The notes: generated from the letters alone by a model not told the origin. A stretch of DNA of 64,000 nt from Adiantum capillus-veneris (GCA_014529385.2 CM043958.1:77004669-77068668); one strand, 5' to 3'; positions 1 to 64,000 are shown, numbered from the stretch's first letter. Numbers and translations: made by a program.

Positions 1-375
1 TATAAATTTCAAGGCTAGAAAGCTCCGCACAATCTAGCCCGGGCACATCCCAATGGGATCGACATTGGGGGTCATTTGGACCGTCGAATGTGGATTGTCG
101 AGTAAATTCAGGGCGAAAAAGTAAGTTCTGACTGGCAAGTAGATTTGAGCTAGTCAAGATCGTCTTGCACCTTGCACGTCAAAAAGCCACGACTTGCCCT
201 ATCTGGGTAGGTTTAGGGACAATGGTCTCAAATCCCTCGGGGGGCTTTGAGTCCATTGGACTGACTTTTTTGTATATGTTGGATGTCTCTGTGGAAAGGA
301 TATGCCAGGATCTTCATTATTATTTTGAGTTAATTCAAATCAAGCTCAAATGAGCATTTCTTCTTTCAAAAAAAA
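1..375 (+). repeat. LINE 3'-end relic
   Basis: No coding domain survives. The last 80 or so bases (a GGATATGCCAGG-like block, then an AATTCAAATCAAGCTCAA block, then an A-rich tail near 365-376) match the end of the LINE fragment at 4827-5650 in the same orientation. I therefore read it as the 3' untranslated end of the same LINE family. The 62-residue reading frame at 165-353 overlaps this tail and shows no domain. Confidence 0.5.
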
Positions 376-545
376 GATGGAGCAAATAAAAATAAATATC
401 TTGAGTGAAATCTACCTTACGCAAAATTGAATGAAAATTTCTTTTGAATTAAAGGCAAGATGTTTGTCTTTTTTCTATCATGATCTCTTGAATAATGATC
501 ACTTTTTTGGCTTTCTAAACAAGGTAAAGATTTACGACGACCTAC

Positions 546-586
<41 letters not shown>

Positions 587-928
587 ACCTCAACTCCAAC
601 GAAGTGAGAGTGGGGGAGCACTCCCATATGCACACATTTAAATCCAAAAACATTCAAATGTCACATGGAGAACATCCAAATATTCAATTGAATGATAAAT
701 GAATTGTACAAAAAATCCTCGCATTTCCTTATACACTTATGTATGAGTGTTTTATCAATCGACCTCATGAAAACATGAAGCATATAAAATATTAGTGAGT
801 TTAGGAATTGATCCAATTCTTGTATAAATATATAAATAAAACAAACTACACAATAAAATGATGCATGCTATTAAATGAAATAAATCCATAATATTTTTAG
901 GATAGAAATGAATATTGAAAATGTCTAA

Positions 929-1090
929 ACCTAATCCCTTATAATAATACCTGCACTAAAGTAACTAGGTGACATTTACATATCAAAAATAAATAAAAAA
1001 TAAATCCTTAGTTGTGTGAAAAAATTCTAAAGTTAATCCCTAATAATAATACATGCACTAAAGTAATAAGATGACATTTGCATATCAAAA
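929..1090. repeat. Two-copy tandem duplication, about 102-bp period
   Basis: The block around 929-990 (TAATCCCTTATAATAATAC, then GCACTAAAGTAA, then GACATTTACATATCAAAA) recurs at about 1031-1090 with scattered substitutions. Both copies are in the same orientation. Degenerate local duplication. Confidence 0.7.
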
Positions 1091-1261
1091 CCAAAAACTG
1101 AAAAAAAAAGTTCTTAATGGTGAAAAAATTCTTTCATTCTAGGAAAATTTATAATTTTTTAGTTAGAAATCGTCTGTAAATGAAAAGAAAACTTACAAGG
1201 AAAAAAGTATGTTTTAAGTCAAAGCGTTGACAAAAAAGTCATTAGATCCTTAAATGAAGAG

Positions 1262-1590
1262 ACTCATTTATAAACTAAACAAAGATTAAAAAATAAGTAA
1301 AGTGAGCATTAAATAAAAGGATCAAATTACAACATGAAAAGAGACACTTACATTACAAAAGGAAAATATAACCTTTATAAAACTTATAAACTAAACAAAG
1401 ATTTAAAATAGACAAAAGTCAAGTGAGTATTAAATGAAGGGATCAAATTAAAATGATGGAAAAAACCATTTGTAGTATAGAAAGAAAATATAACCTTCAT
1501 AAAACAAGGAAGTCAAGTGAGCATTAAAAGAAGGGACCAAGTTGAAAGGATGGAAAAAACCATATACATTATAAAACAAGCTTACCTGAC
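1262..1590. repeat. Three degenerate tandem units
   Basis: The modules AAACTAAACAAAGATT, GTCAAGTGAGTATTAAATGA, AAAATATAACCTT and GGAAAAAACCAT recur in order, with units starting near 1269, 1384 and 1501. Spacing is about 95-115 bp and the copies have diverged. No coding potential was seen. Confidence 0.65.
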
Positions 1591-1630
1591 ATGTGTCGCC
1601 AATCCATGATTCTTAATGAACGTTCCAGAA

Positions 1631-1820
1631 AGTGCACCAATTTTCCACCCACTCTCCTATGGCCTTCTGAAGGCCAAAAAAGCCTTGGAGAAGTGTTGGG
1701 TTAGGCCTAATTTCAATGTTTTCAAAGTGCACCAATTCTCCACTCACTCTCCTATGGCCTTCTGAAGGCCAAAAAAGCCTTAGAGAAGTGTTGGGTTAGG
1801 CATACTTTCAATGTTTTCAG
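1631..1820. repeat. 95-bp tandem duplication carrying a hairpin
   Basis: Two nearly identical units start at 1631 and 1726 with AGTGCACCAATT. Each contains the inverted repeat GGCCTTC-T-GAAGGCC followed by AAAAAAGCCTT, and ends in TTTCAATGTTTTCA. The 7-bp arms could pair into a small hairpin. It lies about 5.5 kb upstream of the ligase gene. Confidence 0.75.
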
Positions 1821-3005
1821 TGATGATTATTTTGGTTTTAAAGTATTAAATGGATATTTTTATTTCACCTTTCATTTCATTTCCTCACATGGCTTGACTT
1901 CTCTTGCATTCTTTTCTTTTAGAATGATAAAGTGAAGCTTCACCTTTTATAATTCTAGTAAGTTCTATACATACATACATACATACACACACACACAAAA
2001 TATAAATAAGTAAATATATAATATATGTTAATGAGTTTTTTTAATATATATATATATATATATTTATTTATATATACACACATATACATATTAATGAGTT
2101 ATATATATATATATATATATGTGTGTGTATATACACACACACTAGTTAATGAGCAAACCATGGTAAAGAGAAGAAAAACCGGTGCAATGATGTCAAAACT
2201 TAGTTCAAAAATCTTACAAATTTCAAAAAATTGATAGTATTTTTGATTTGCTTCTTTGCGAGGACGACACTCGATCGCTTAATAAAAGAGACATTCTCGA
2301 ACACTGCTTCACCTTATATAATTCCTTATATAATTCTTAAACTCAACCTAATGATTATATCATTTTGTTATTGTTTTAGAAAGCCATCGTGACCCTTTCA
2401 CTTGTTCTATAAGCGACATACTTTTCTTTTTCAATCTCAAAACTATCAATAAAAAACAAAGAGAGGATGGCAATGATGCATAGAGGAACTCAAAAAAGGA
2501 TAGACCCTTGTGGAACCGAGTGAACTACACCTTGCATGTTGATCCCCCCCCCACCCCCCCAAAAGAAAAAAGAAGGGAGAGAGTATTGCCTAAAAAGAAA
2601 CAAGGTGAGAATGCACGAAGGCCTGCTAAGTTAAGGGGAACAAGGGAGAGTAAGTTTAAGTAAGTGCCTACGATCATGTGGAATTTTTGTTGTGTTTTAA
2701 TATAAAATTGTATCATCTATTTTTAAGAAGTTGCTCTTATTAGCTCGCTTAAAATAGAATACATTTATTGAAAGATGCCTTCAAGTTCCCTCTACGCTCA
2801 TTGCCTAGTCCTCACATTTTGCTCTTGTCACCAAAACCTTTTTTCGTCTTTCTGTTGCCCTTCCCTACCTCTGGACTCGTCCCTACGAGCCTGCAAATCC
2901 GCCTTTCTTATGAGCTTGCACCTCAGCTTACCCCACCATTCATGGACTTGCACCTACAAAGCAGTTCCCCCGCGTCATCTCCACTATGCCTATCTCAAGG
3001 AATGA

Positions 3006-3052
<47 letters not shown>

Positions 3053-4306
3053 AATTGGGAGGCATGGCCTCCACGTGGTCCCCTTCTCAGTCCTCTACCT
3101 CTAAATTTCTTCAAGCATCTTCTTGTCATCGCCACTAATGGGCCATTTTTAAATTTTCTTCTAGTCGGTACCCCTACTCACAAATGGCTTATATATTACG
3201 AAGGGGCCCCAATAATAAGGTAAATGGTGCACATTGCATATCAACATTTTGAAAGATTAAAAAAAAGAAGTAAAATAGAACTTGACACATTAAAAATTAA
3301 AACAAGAGAATATTTTAATGCTTTCGTATTATAAGAAAATATAGATTTAATAAGCATAGAAAGTAATTAAACAATTTGGTGAAGTGATTTTTCTGGAATC
3401 CTCAAATGAGAGAATTGTTTATCAATACCTCACTGTAATATCAGTGTTCAAGAAAGGTGTGTCTGCGGTTGAAAATCGAGATTAGCCGGTTGCAAAACCA
3501 ATAAAATATACTAGAAAATAGTTCAAACATTTTGCAAATTTGAAAATTTCTATTAGTATTTCCAGATTGTGTTTGTATAAGAAGGAAACTTGCCGTTTAA
3601 ACAAAAAGACTTTCTTGAAGATTGCATCATAAGATCAAACTCCTATGAATATTTTGTTTAATATTATGATCTATAAAGTCATCTTCAAGCACGCAGAAAA
3701 AAAAAGTAAACGCTGCTGCTTCTTCTCGGAGAATAGCTTTCTAAAATGCTACTTTGGAGAATAGAATTCTATTCAAAAGTTTTAGCTTTCTATTCACAAG
3801 ACTTTTGAATCCCTCATAGACACTTTGTCTTACAAAAGAAATTTGAATGACCTTCACCTTTGGGTACCAAGGCTTTTAGCAAACCAAAAGAGAGTATTGT
3901 TGTTTGGGATCGCTCCTCCTATAGGGACTTGATAACCACATTTTATGGTAGCATAGGAGCCTTAAACCTCCAACCCAAGCCCTAAAGCACAAGAACTCAA
4001 CAAGAAAATAATGGAGTTTAATTTTGTGACGAAGGCACGTAAATGAGAATTAGGCATTTTTGCACCTTTTTGTATTAGACCATCCTTAAAACATAGTGGT
4101 TAATCTTCATAAAACACAATGGAATTAAAATTCAAAAAGACATTCTTTTTACATCATTGTTTGAAAAGACACATTTAGAAAGAAAGAGGAAATTAAAATC
4201 TAACAATTTGATGAAACTAAAATGATTTGCTGTATTATTTAAAAATTTATATGTCAACAAAGTCTTAAAATATCAAATCTCGACTTAAAATTTATTGCAA
4301 ATAAAT

Positions 4307-4351
<45 letters not shown>

Positions 4352-4826
4352 TGTGTGTGTGTGTGTGTGTGTGTGCACGGAGAAATTGGAGAGCATAAAA
4401 ATCTGTGATAGTTTAAGATTTGACCTAGCTATTACATCAATAAAACAAATAATTCAAGGACTAGTGCATGATATTGAATGAAAACAAATCCATAATATCT
4501 TCACAATTAAAGCAAAAGAGAAAATGATTCCATAATGAATCCTAAAAGAATCTTCAAATAAATCTCTATTACATTGTTTTTTTCAAAATGAGCAAAACTC
4601 ACTCCAACAAGAGTGAGTGAAGATTAGATCAATAAACCACAAATGGCTACACGGGGAGTAGATCTTAACGAGTGCATACAATAAGTCATTCTTGAATTGA
4701 TACAAAATTGTATTGTCCATTATACACACATAATTGCAAATGCCTCGTATATTATGAAGGGCCTTATTTATTAAACACCAAGGTGAAAGAATCACAAAGA
4801 CTTTTTTTGGGCAAAATTCAGAAATT

Positions 4827-5650
4827 GTGAGTGATAAATGTATTAAAACCAAAAAAATTACAAAGCAAGCAATGCTCACACAGAGCCAAAAAATCTCACA
4901 ATTAACCTTCCTCCCTTCTCCACATTGCTGGATTGGAAAGCTTGGAAGTGGCCTGTTTTGCTTGCCCAAAACTAAATCGATATATGAAAAGATATGCTCT
5001 TCAGAGGCTTGGAGCGAACACCTCAACGAGATCTGGTCCAAAAAGTGGGTTGCAAGCAAATGGTCTCAAGTAGTTGGAAACATATGGAAATCCAAATGTG
5101 AGGATAGAGACAAAGTCTTCCTTTGGAAGGTTCTCTTTCCATTCATGCCAACCGGAGATAAAGCCGAAGGCAGATGACTAGCCGAAGGTTCTTTGTGTTA
5201 GATGCAAGCACCCGAATGAAACCCTCACACACCTATTCTGGGAATGTCTCGAAATCAGAAACTTCACGGGCGCTGTGTGTAGCTGGGTATTTATACATCT
5301 GAAAACTCCCTTCTTCAGATGCGATCATGCTATGGGCTCTATACGCATTGACAATGAGGATCTATCGACTGACATGTGCATCATAAGAGCTACAATAGTG
5401 AGGACCGTATGGTAGTCCATAAACGAGTTACTCTTTCGAAAGAAGTTTAAGCCTCTAGACACAAATTCTGTTATGGTGTCATGCAAGTGGAATGCAATTT
5501 GTAAAAGGAATACAAATTGCAAGCTTAACAAGTAAGTAGGTGCATCCCTTGCATTATGTTTCTTTCTGGCGTTCCCTATGCAAAGGATATGCTAGGGCTA
5601 ACTGTAATCTTTAGTGATTAATACAATTCAAGCTCAACTGAGCACTTAAA
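4827..5650 (+). pseudogene. LINE ORF2 C-terminal relic (zf-RVT region)
   Basis: Translated across at least one stop and several frame changes, it reads as the C-terminal part of a non-LTR retrotransposon ORF2. A stretch with KCEDRDKVFLWKVL is followed by the zinc-binding pattern VRCKHPNETLTHLFWEC, the zf-RVT signature after the reverse transcriptase domain. The 3' end (GGATATGCTAGG, then ATTCAAGCTCAACTGAGCAC, then an A-rich tail) matches the relic at 1-375. The reverse transcriptase core is absent, so this is a 5'-truncated dead copy. Confidence 0.75.
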
Positions 5651-7179
5651 AAAGGAAAAAAATCCATGGATGAAGACCCTTCATTTAACGATGTAAGCTT
5701 ATATAGGTCATGACTTTAGGCTCCACATCCTATGCATAAAGTCACTAGGAGTAGTTAGGTCAGCCAAGACCTCCAAACTAGTTTGCAACTTGACCTCTAA
5801 ATATGGATGTCCAAATGTTATGGTACAGTGTAAAAACATTGTGTTGTCATGGCAAAGCTTGTGCGGGGTTAGCACATAACATTCGATTTATCATTGCTAG
5901 ACTTTGGATTCATGATGGGGATAACCTTCAAAATTTATATGAGCTTTGTTTTCACGTCATTTTTATTCAAGAATGGACGCATAATTTTTGGCATGCCGAA
6001 GGACACCTTGTGAAGGGGGTAAGGGTGAACTTTGTACATAAGTTCAAAATGAGGATGAACTTTTGTTGTGAGTTGAGAAAAGAGTAATTAGTTTGATGTC
6101 TCTCTTGAAAAAACCTTCTCTCGTTAAAGAGGAGCATCTAGAATTGGGTCACACACAATTTTCTCATCCTCTTTTTTCAAGTTCTTACAATGCTTTCGAA
6201 TGCTTTTTTTAATTAATACATTTTATGCTTTTGGAGTATTTTATAATCTAAATAGTTCATTGTTGCAAAAAAAAACATAATATTTTATTGTGACAACAAA
6301 TGTTTTGAAATGCTATTGTCACTTTCTCTCGTGAAGAAGCCTCTTATTATTAAATTCCTCTCAATGGTCATAGTGCACTTTCACGTTGTTGTAAAAGATT
6401 CTTTTAAGGTTTATGGTGGCTTTGGTGGGTAACATGCACTATTTCATTATATTATGTTCTCTTCCATTCTATCTGTTGAAATTTTTTGGTTGGGTTTCAT
6501 TCAATATCATGCACCATTTCATTGCATAATTTGTTTAATTTATATGGACATAGAATTCACATAATTAAGCTGTTACATTTTATCTTTAAGTTTTTTTTCT
6601 CTCTCTCTACATGCATGTATTTTTAGTAACCGATGAAAGGGAGAGCATTTTAATTTTTAACTAACTTGTACAACAATTGTAATTTGAATTCTCATCTAAT
6701 GATATATGATAGAGGAATTGATAGCGGGACAAGATCGAGAACCATAAAAATTTGATATATCATTGTGGATCTATGATGGGAATAAAATTTGGCTCTATAC
6801 ATGAGTAGAGGGTACCCACTCATTTTTAATCGAAAATTTTGAAGAATCTAAAAAGATGTCTGAGCCTCCGGATGCGAGAGAAGAAAAGGCGCACACAATC
6901 CACGAAAGTTTTTTCTTGGTGCTTCATTAGAGGGAATTTGGACAGATACCTCCCATGGATTTGAATAGGAGGTACCAGCTGGTGTAAAATTTGAATATTG
7001 TTCTCACGTCATTTTTATTCAAAATCGTTTATGAATAGAATTATCATTAAGGCGTTGTAATGAAGTCAATTGAAATTCGGACCGCTACCCTGATGGTTTA
7101 CCAACAAATCTGCCAGTTCATGAACATGACCATTCCGCTAAACAGCACTGTCAAAAAAAGTTAAAAAGTCATCATTTTT
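5651..7179. other. Upstream region of the ligase gene, no gene seen
   Basis: AT-rich, with no recognised domain. The 94-residue frame at 5803-6087 has no match I can name and is probably chance. The proximal promoter of the ligase should lie toward 7000-7200, but I see no clear TATA box at a usable distance. Confidence 0.5.
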
Positions 7180-7303
7180 TTGGGTAGTACGCAGAGAGAC
7201 AGAAAGATCTGGCGACTGAGAGAGAGAGAGAGAGCGAGCGAGCGAGCGAGCGAGCGAGCTAGCTATGTCTTCAATTCTCCCATCTTCTTGATCGAATCGC
7301 GAG

Positions 7304-7355
<52 letters not shown>
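7180..7355 (+). promoter_or_regulatory. Putative 5' leader with GA and GAGC microsatellites
   Basis: The bases before the start codon hold (AG)n at 7219-7234, a GAGC tetranucleotide run at 7233-7260 and a long (AG)n tract at 7307-7353. The tract ends three bases before the ATG at 7356. The start context, GAAAATGGG, has A at -3 and G at +4. GA/CT tracts in plant leaders often bind GAGA-type (BPC) factors, so a regulatory role is plausible but inferred. The transcription start was not determined. Confidence 0.5.
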
Positions 7356-60482
<53,127 letters not shown>

Positions 60483-60929
60483 GTAATTTTGTTTTAAGTG
60501 TTTTGATGTTGATGCTATGCTCGAAGGAGAATTGTAGACAGGACTTGATGAAATTGTATACTTGTTAGCTGCTTGCATATTTTCTAAACATTCTGATGGT
60601 ATTTTTAAAGTTCTGTTTATCTTCAAGTGGTAAGAAAGGAAACAATGCCATTGAGGTTGGCTTTCCAAAAAATAGCTTTAGGACAGGATCTTTGGAGTGA
60701 TACGAGGACCTCCTGCACTTCCTATTTTTGATAGACATGGCTCCATGCAAGGGCAAGCCATCTTGCTGGCCCTTGATATTACCTAGGTCCTAAACTCAAG
60801 TTTTTCAGAGGTCTGTGGATGATGTGGACAAATGAGAGGGAATTCTTTGAGAAAAGGGAAAGGAGCACGAAGGATGCTTTGCATGTGGGTGGACCGTGTA
60901 TGCATGAACTTACTGTGTGGCTGAACTTC
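60483..60929 (+). other. Start of ligase intron 11
   Basis: A GTAATT donor at 60483 follows codon 581. If it were not spliced, translation would add VILF and stop at 60497. No candidate for the expected final exon (a short DLQRTNS-like CUE end) was seen up to 64000. Confidence 0.7.
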
Positions 60930-61420
60930 CTAGAGTAGAAACTCGTGAGGATCAACAAGAAGATGCAAATTTGGGGATAAAGTGGAAGACTCACGTGCCA
61001 AAGCCTCCTTAAAAGGAATGTGCTCGTCAAAGACTACATCATGGCTCACCACAATCTCCTTCCTGTTTTGATCATAAAGCCGATAGCCTTTGGAAAGAGT
61101 ATTGTCGCCGACAAAAATCATTCGGTTGGACTTGGAGTGAAACTTCGCCCTTACAAAAGTGTTGAAGGTAAACTCTCCACCCTTCTGCGCACGAATAGTC
61201 TTCACTTGCTTGCTCGATTACATATCCACAAGTGTACACCAATTCTAAAACATTGCAAAAGCCTCATCCTTGTGCTTGAGGAAGTATACCCAAGCAAAGC
61301 GGTTGCAATCATTCAACAGCAACATAAAATAGAGAGCTTTGCCTAAGGATGACGTCTGCAGGAAAGGTCCGTGTGAAGCAGCTCCAACATTGTTGTAGCT
61401 TGGCGTGTAGAGTGCATCGG
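60930..61420 (-). pseudogene. Copia integrase fragment with internal deletion
   Basis: The minus strand reads WVYFLKHKDEAFAMF, IRAQKGGEFTF and, after a deletion, KFHSKSNRMIFVGDN...KGYRLYDQNRKEIVVSHDVVFDEH. These are the integrase core and the downstream copia linker, with stops. The piece between GGEF and the linker, including the catalytic Glu region, is missing. Confidence 0.82.
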
Positions 61421-61429
61421 AATAGCCTC

Positions 61430-61847
61430 TATGCTGATGTCACAAAATGGACGAAGTAGCTACGTACCGCCAAGGAGAGACAGAGCAGATGGACGCAAAA
61501 AACATGGCAAAAGTCAGAGGGACATGTGGCAGCCCATCCAAAAATTGCGGCAGTTTTTACCCTAATTACGTGGCAGTCATATAATTGCTGACATGTTATG
61601 CCTCTTGGCAAAGAGATTGGGCACCAGTTTTAGCTATAGCTTGGGGCAGCACCAGCTTTTTGTATTGGTTTCTATTGGGTCTCAGGTCTTGTTAAGGGAG
61701 CCCTTGGGAGCACTGTGGTAGGTCAGCTTGGTACCATAATCATAAGTAAGAAGACTGCAGAGTGACTCCCCTGCAGTCGTAATCTATAATTCATCAATAT
61801 AAAAGAATACCAAAAGGGGCACCAGACTTTGGGGCTAGTGCATTTGG
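61430..61847 (+). repeat. LTR fragment, plus orientation
   Basis: It ends in CAATATAAAAGAATACCAAA, then GGGGCACCAGACTTTGGGGC, the same block found at 62806-62850 and (reversed) at 8930-8965. This LTR piece separates two copia coding fragments of opposite orientation. Confidence 0.6.
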
Positions 61848-62390
61848 AAGAGGAAACCTCTCAGGTGGCCTAGAAACCCTTGTTGACCTTCTCAATGCAA
61901 CCGGCTTTGCATGAGGAATAAGTTGTCTCATTGGCATGTCACTACCACTCAATGTATTGCCACTTCTCTTTGCATGGTCAGAGCTACTAGGAGCATCATT
62001 GTGCACACTTTGCTCACCTGGTGGTCCATGTACCGCTTCATTTCTTCGTTCATGAACAGGTGGCATAACATCCTCAAATGTAACCTTCCTCACCTTAACC
62101 TCGTTGGGAGGAGTTTTGTGCATTTTCCTCTCATTGAATATCACATCATTGCTACATACTCTTATGAGAAACTGGATCCCACAGCTGAAAACCCATCTCA
62201 CCACTTTCTCCATAGCCAATGAAAATGCCCTTAGTAGACTTTGGCTCTAGCTTCTTTCTAAGCTCTTTGGATACACACACTAATGCTTCACAACCAAAGA
62301 CACGGAAGTGATCATATGATGCCTTTCGACCACTCCAAGCTTCTTCTGGAATACCACCATCAAGTGTTATAACAAACTGCTGACGTGGCA
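61848..62390 (-). pseudogene. Copia integrase C-terminus and linker fragment
   Basis: The minus strand encodes IPEEAWSGRKASYDHFRVFG, RKKLEPKSTKGIFIGYG and, after a frameshift, NDVIFNERKMHK...RRSTRVSRPPERF. This is the integrase-to-reverse-transcriptase linker of a copia element with similarity to copia 2. No further pol follows. Confidence 0.82.
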
Positions 62391-62518
62391 AAACCCTAAT
62401 TTCTGCCAGAAACCCTAACTGCTGAAACCCTAATTCTGGAAACCCTAACCCTAAAACCTGCAAACCCTAATCCTGGAAACCCTAACCCTAAAACTGCAGA
62501 AACCCTAACCCTAACCAT
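62391..62518. repeat. Interstitial telomere-like repeat, AACCCTAA units
   Basis: About a dozen CCCTAA units in some 130 bp, spaced by CTGCAG- or CTGGAA-like interruptions, with several perfect double units (AACCCTAACCCTAA). The plant telomere repeat is TTTAGGG, whose complement is CCCTAAA. It sits between a copia fragment and a gypsy LTR. Confidence 0.85.
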
Positions 62519-62985
62519 AAGGGCAGCGTGGCAGATTTCCGAAAATTGCGTTGGCATGATGACGTGGCAGGCTGTACAGAGTTCCGCGTTTTGAACTAGT
62601 TGATGACGTGGCAACTGTACGGATTTCCGTGATTTATGCTGGCAGCTTTTTGGCTTTGCTTTTGGACCAGATGCTTTTGAGTTTGAAGGCTTTTCACTGT
62701 AATTGCTTTTTAGGCCAAGGGCCTTTAAATATGAGGCTAGGGCTCATTCTCTGGCATGCTTCTTGGCGAAGGTGCAGAGTCTCGAGTATCGGCTTGTACT
62801 ATGCTGATGCAATATAAAGAAATACCGAAAGGGGCGCCAAGGTTTGGGGCCAATACTCTCTGGGGTGAAATTCCATCACTCCGTGTCGCGTGTCGTCACT
62901 CTCTTTCAGTTCAGTTGTTACGGAAGTGCTAAAAGTTTGTTCAGTATGTTCTTTTCTATTGGCACGTGGTACCCGTCTTGTGACA
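62519..62985 (+). repeat. Gypsy-type LTR, plus orientation (start uncertain)
   Basis: It contains TTTAAATATGAGG (candidate TATA, near 62725), the CAATATAAAGAAATACCG block and CGTCTTGTGACA at its end, followed by TGGTATTAGAGCA, a mutated initiator-Met primer-binding site (62987-62999). Same family as 8830-9488. The telomere-like block upstream may belong to its U3. Confidence 0.7.
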
Positions 62986-63347
62986 GTGGTATTAGAGCAT
63001 TAGGCGTGTGCTTTTCTAAAAGCATACCGGTCCTACAAAAGAGCAGATAGATTTTATTCGAGGTATTTCGCCCTCCAACCCGGACTTATCAGCCACTCCC
63101 ACCCTTACTTCATCGCGCATCGGGTGTGCTCCTGTCTTCACCTCAATGTCTTACAGGCTTATGCGTCTTCACCGCAATGTCTTACAGGGCATAAGCCAAT
63201 TAAGAACCCAATACTCTCTGGGGTGGAATTCTGCCACTCCGTGTCGCATGTCGTCTCTCTCTTTCAGTTCAGTTGTTATTGAAGTGCTAAAAGTTTGTTC
63301 AGTCTGTTCTTTTCTATTGGCACGTGGTGCCCGTCTTGTGACAGTGG
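62851..63347. repeat. 139-bp direct repeat of the LTR end
   Basis: Bases 62851-62989 (CAATACTCTCTGGGG to GTGACAGTGG) recur at 63209-63347 with few changes. The second copy has lost the primer-binding site (TGGAATTCATGG instead of TGGTATTAGAGC). Offset 358 bp. Confidence 0.88.
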
Positions 63348-63352
63348 AATTC

Positions 63353-64000
63353 ATGGATTCAACAGAATATTTGCATTTTCTGCTCAACGAGCTTCATGAC
63401 ATTCTTTCGCGGCACCCTCAGCAGAATCTTTCGATGCTGTAAAGTTTTCAACACTTTTTGAACTACATGTTACCCCCTTTGATGCCCGAGGTGGTACCTC
63501 CTCCTCCGGCACCAGAAAGTACGAGAGCTTCCAATCGGCAACCTTCTCAGTCGTCTGTCCCGATCGGGGGAGTCTTCAGGAATATGGTGCAGGCATCTGA
63601 CACTGATCCAGTGCAACCGCCTTTGCCACCGCCATTGCCCCCACCTCCACCACCACCGCCACCAGGCTACAATGGTTGGAGCCCATATGGATACTCTTAT
63701 TATCCATACCTGGGATATGTGCCAAAACAACACAAAGATTTCAAAGATGGTGGCACGACAGTCAAATTTTTCACTTTTTCCGGGGTGAAAGATCGCAAGA
63801 AAGCATTGCAGTTCCTACAGCAATTCGACAACATCTATGCTTTAGGGAACTATACAGAAGAATCAAAGATTTCTCGAGCAATGGGATTTCTTAAAGATAA
63901 TGCTATGCAATGGTGGAGTTCAATCGCGACACAACCGCATGCTCCAAGGAGTTGGCAAGCTTTCAAGACAGTTTTTACACGTAGTTATTTGAAGTGCGGA
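63353..64000 (+). CDS. Ty3/gypsy gag, cut by the window end
   Basis: MDSTEYLHFLLNELHD starts at 63353. A TAA at 63440-63442 interrupts the same frame, which stays open from the Met at 63467 to the window end (178 codons). After a Pro-rich segment (two runs of Pro near 63615-63662) comes the Retrotrans_gag core: VKFFTFSGVKDRKKALQFL, QQFDNIYALGNYTEES and DNAMQWWSSIATQPHAP. It follows the LTR and repeated leader at 62519-63347, so the element probably continues beyond the window. Confidence 0.85.

Larger units (their letters stand above)
376..4826. other. AT-rich intergenic DNA without recognisable genes
   Basis: Strongly AT-rich sequence with only short or simple-sequence reading frames. It contains the tandem repeats listed separately and microsatellites: (AG)n at 549-584, TACA/CA at 1968-1997, TA runs at 2043-2063 and 2101-2120, (GA)n at 3009-3050, and (CT)n then (GT)n at 4311-4374. 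The 151-residue frame at 2768-3223 runs through the (GA)n tract and has no domain, so it is not called as a gene. Confidence 0.6.

Noticed and set aside
2768-3223. 151-codon ORF upstream of the gene
   Set aside because: Runs through a (GA)n microsatellite, no domain, composition like random AT-rich DNA with a simple repeat.
5803-6087. 94-codon ORF as a small gene
   Set aside because: No domain, no context, AT-rich surroundings; kept only as a remark in the intergenic entry.
62391-62518. True telomere or chromosome end
   Set aside because: Units are interrupted and only about 130 bp long, and ordinary transposon sequence continues on both sides.

Overview
The window looks like nuclear DNA from a land plant with a large, transposon-rich genome and very long introns. 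The evidence is a spliced plant-type E3 ubiquitin ligase gene, Ty1/copia elements primed by initiator-Met tRNA, Ty3/gypsy chromoviruses, L1-type LINEs, a hAT transposase remnant and plant-type CCCTAA repeats. A fern or gymnosperm would fit the intron size, but the sequence alone does not settle the species.

One host gene spans most of the window. It is a plus-strand homologue of Arabidopsis RIN2/RIN3, the AMFR/gp78-like membrane RING-H2 E3 ligases. Eleven exons between 7356 and 60482 join in phase into 581 codons without a stop. Intron 1 is about 9.0 kb, intron 6 is 40,947 bp, and the other closed introns are 77-718 bp. The last exon, which should finish the CUE-like C-terminus, was not found and probably lies beyond base 64000.

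Layout. 1-7179: AT-rich upstream DNA with two LINE 3'-end relics, degenerate tandem repeats and microsatellites. 7180-7592: GA-repeat leader and exon 1. 7593-16637: intron 1, with a gypsy LTR, a decayed copia element, a hAT relic, and a 45-base C tract between 129-bp direct repeats. 16638-18179: exons 2-6. 18180-59126: intron 6, a nest of elements. 59127-60482: exons 7-11. 60483-64000: copia and gypsy fragments, telomere-like repeats and the start of a gypsy gag.

Nesting inside intron 6 can be read from target-site duplications (TSDs). A LINE whose 5' part is inverted holds a copia element (20038-25612, TSD GGGAA). A second LINE arranged the same way holds LTR element A (29353-37970, TSD AGACA). 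Element A in turn holds a small LTR element with no pol (29816-31543) and a deleted chromovirus (about 32560-36439). Two members of one chromovirus family follow in opposite orientation: C (41013-48276, TSD TGCAA) and D (48631-52444, TSD CATGC). A structurally complete LINE (52601-58934, 13-bp TSD) sits 192 bp before exon 7. Every element with recognisable coding sequence has stops, frameshifts or deletions, so none looks autonomous. The host exons are undamaged, which suggests that the gene is still spliced across the whole nest.
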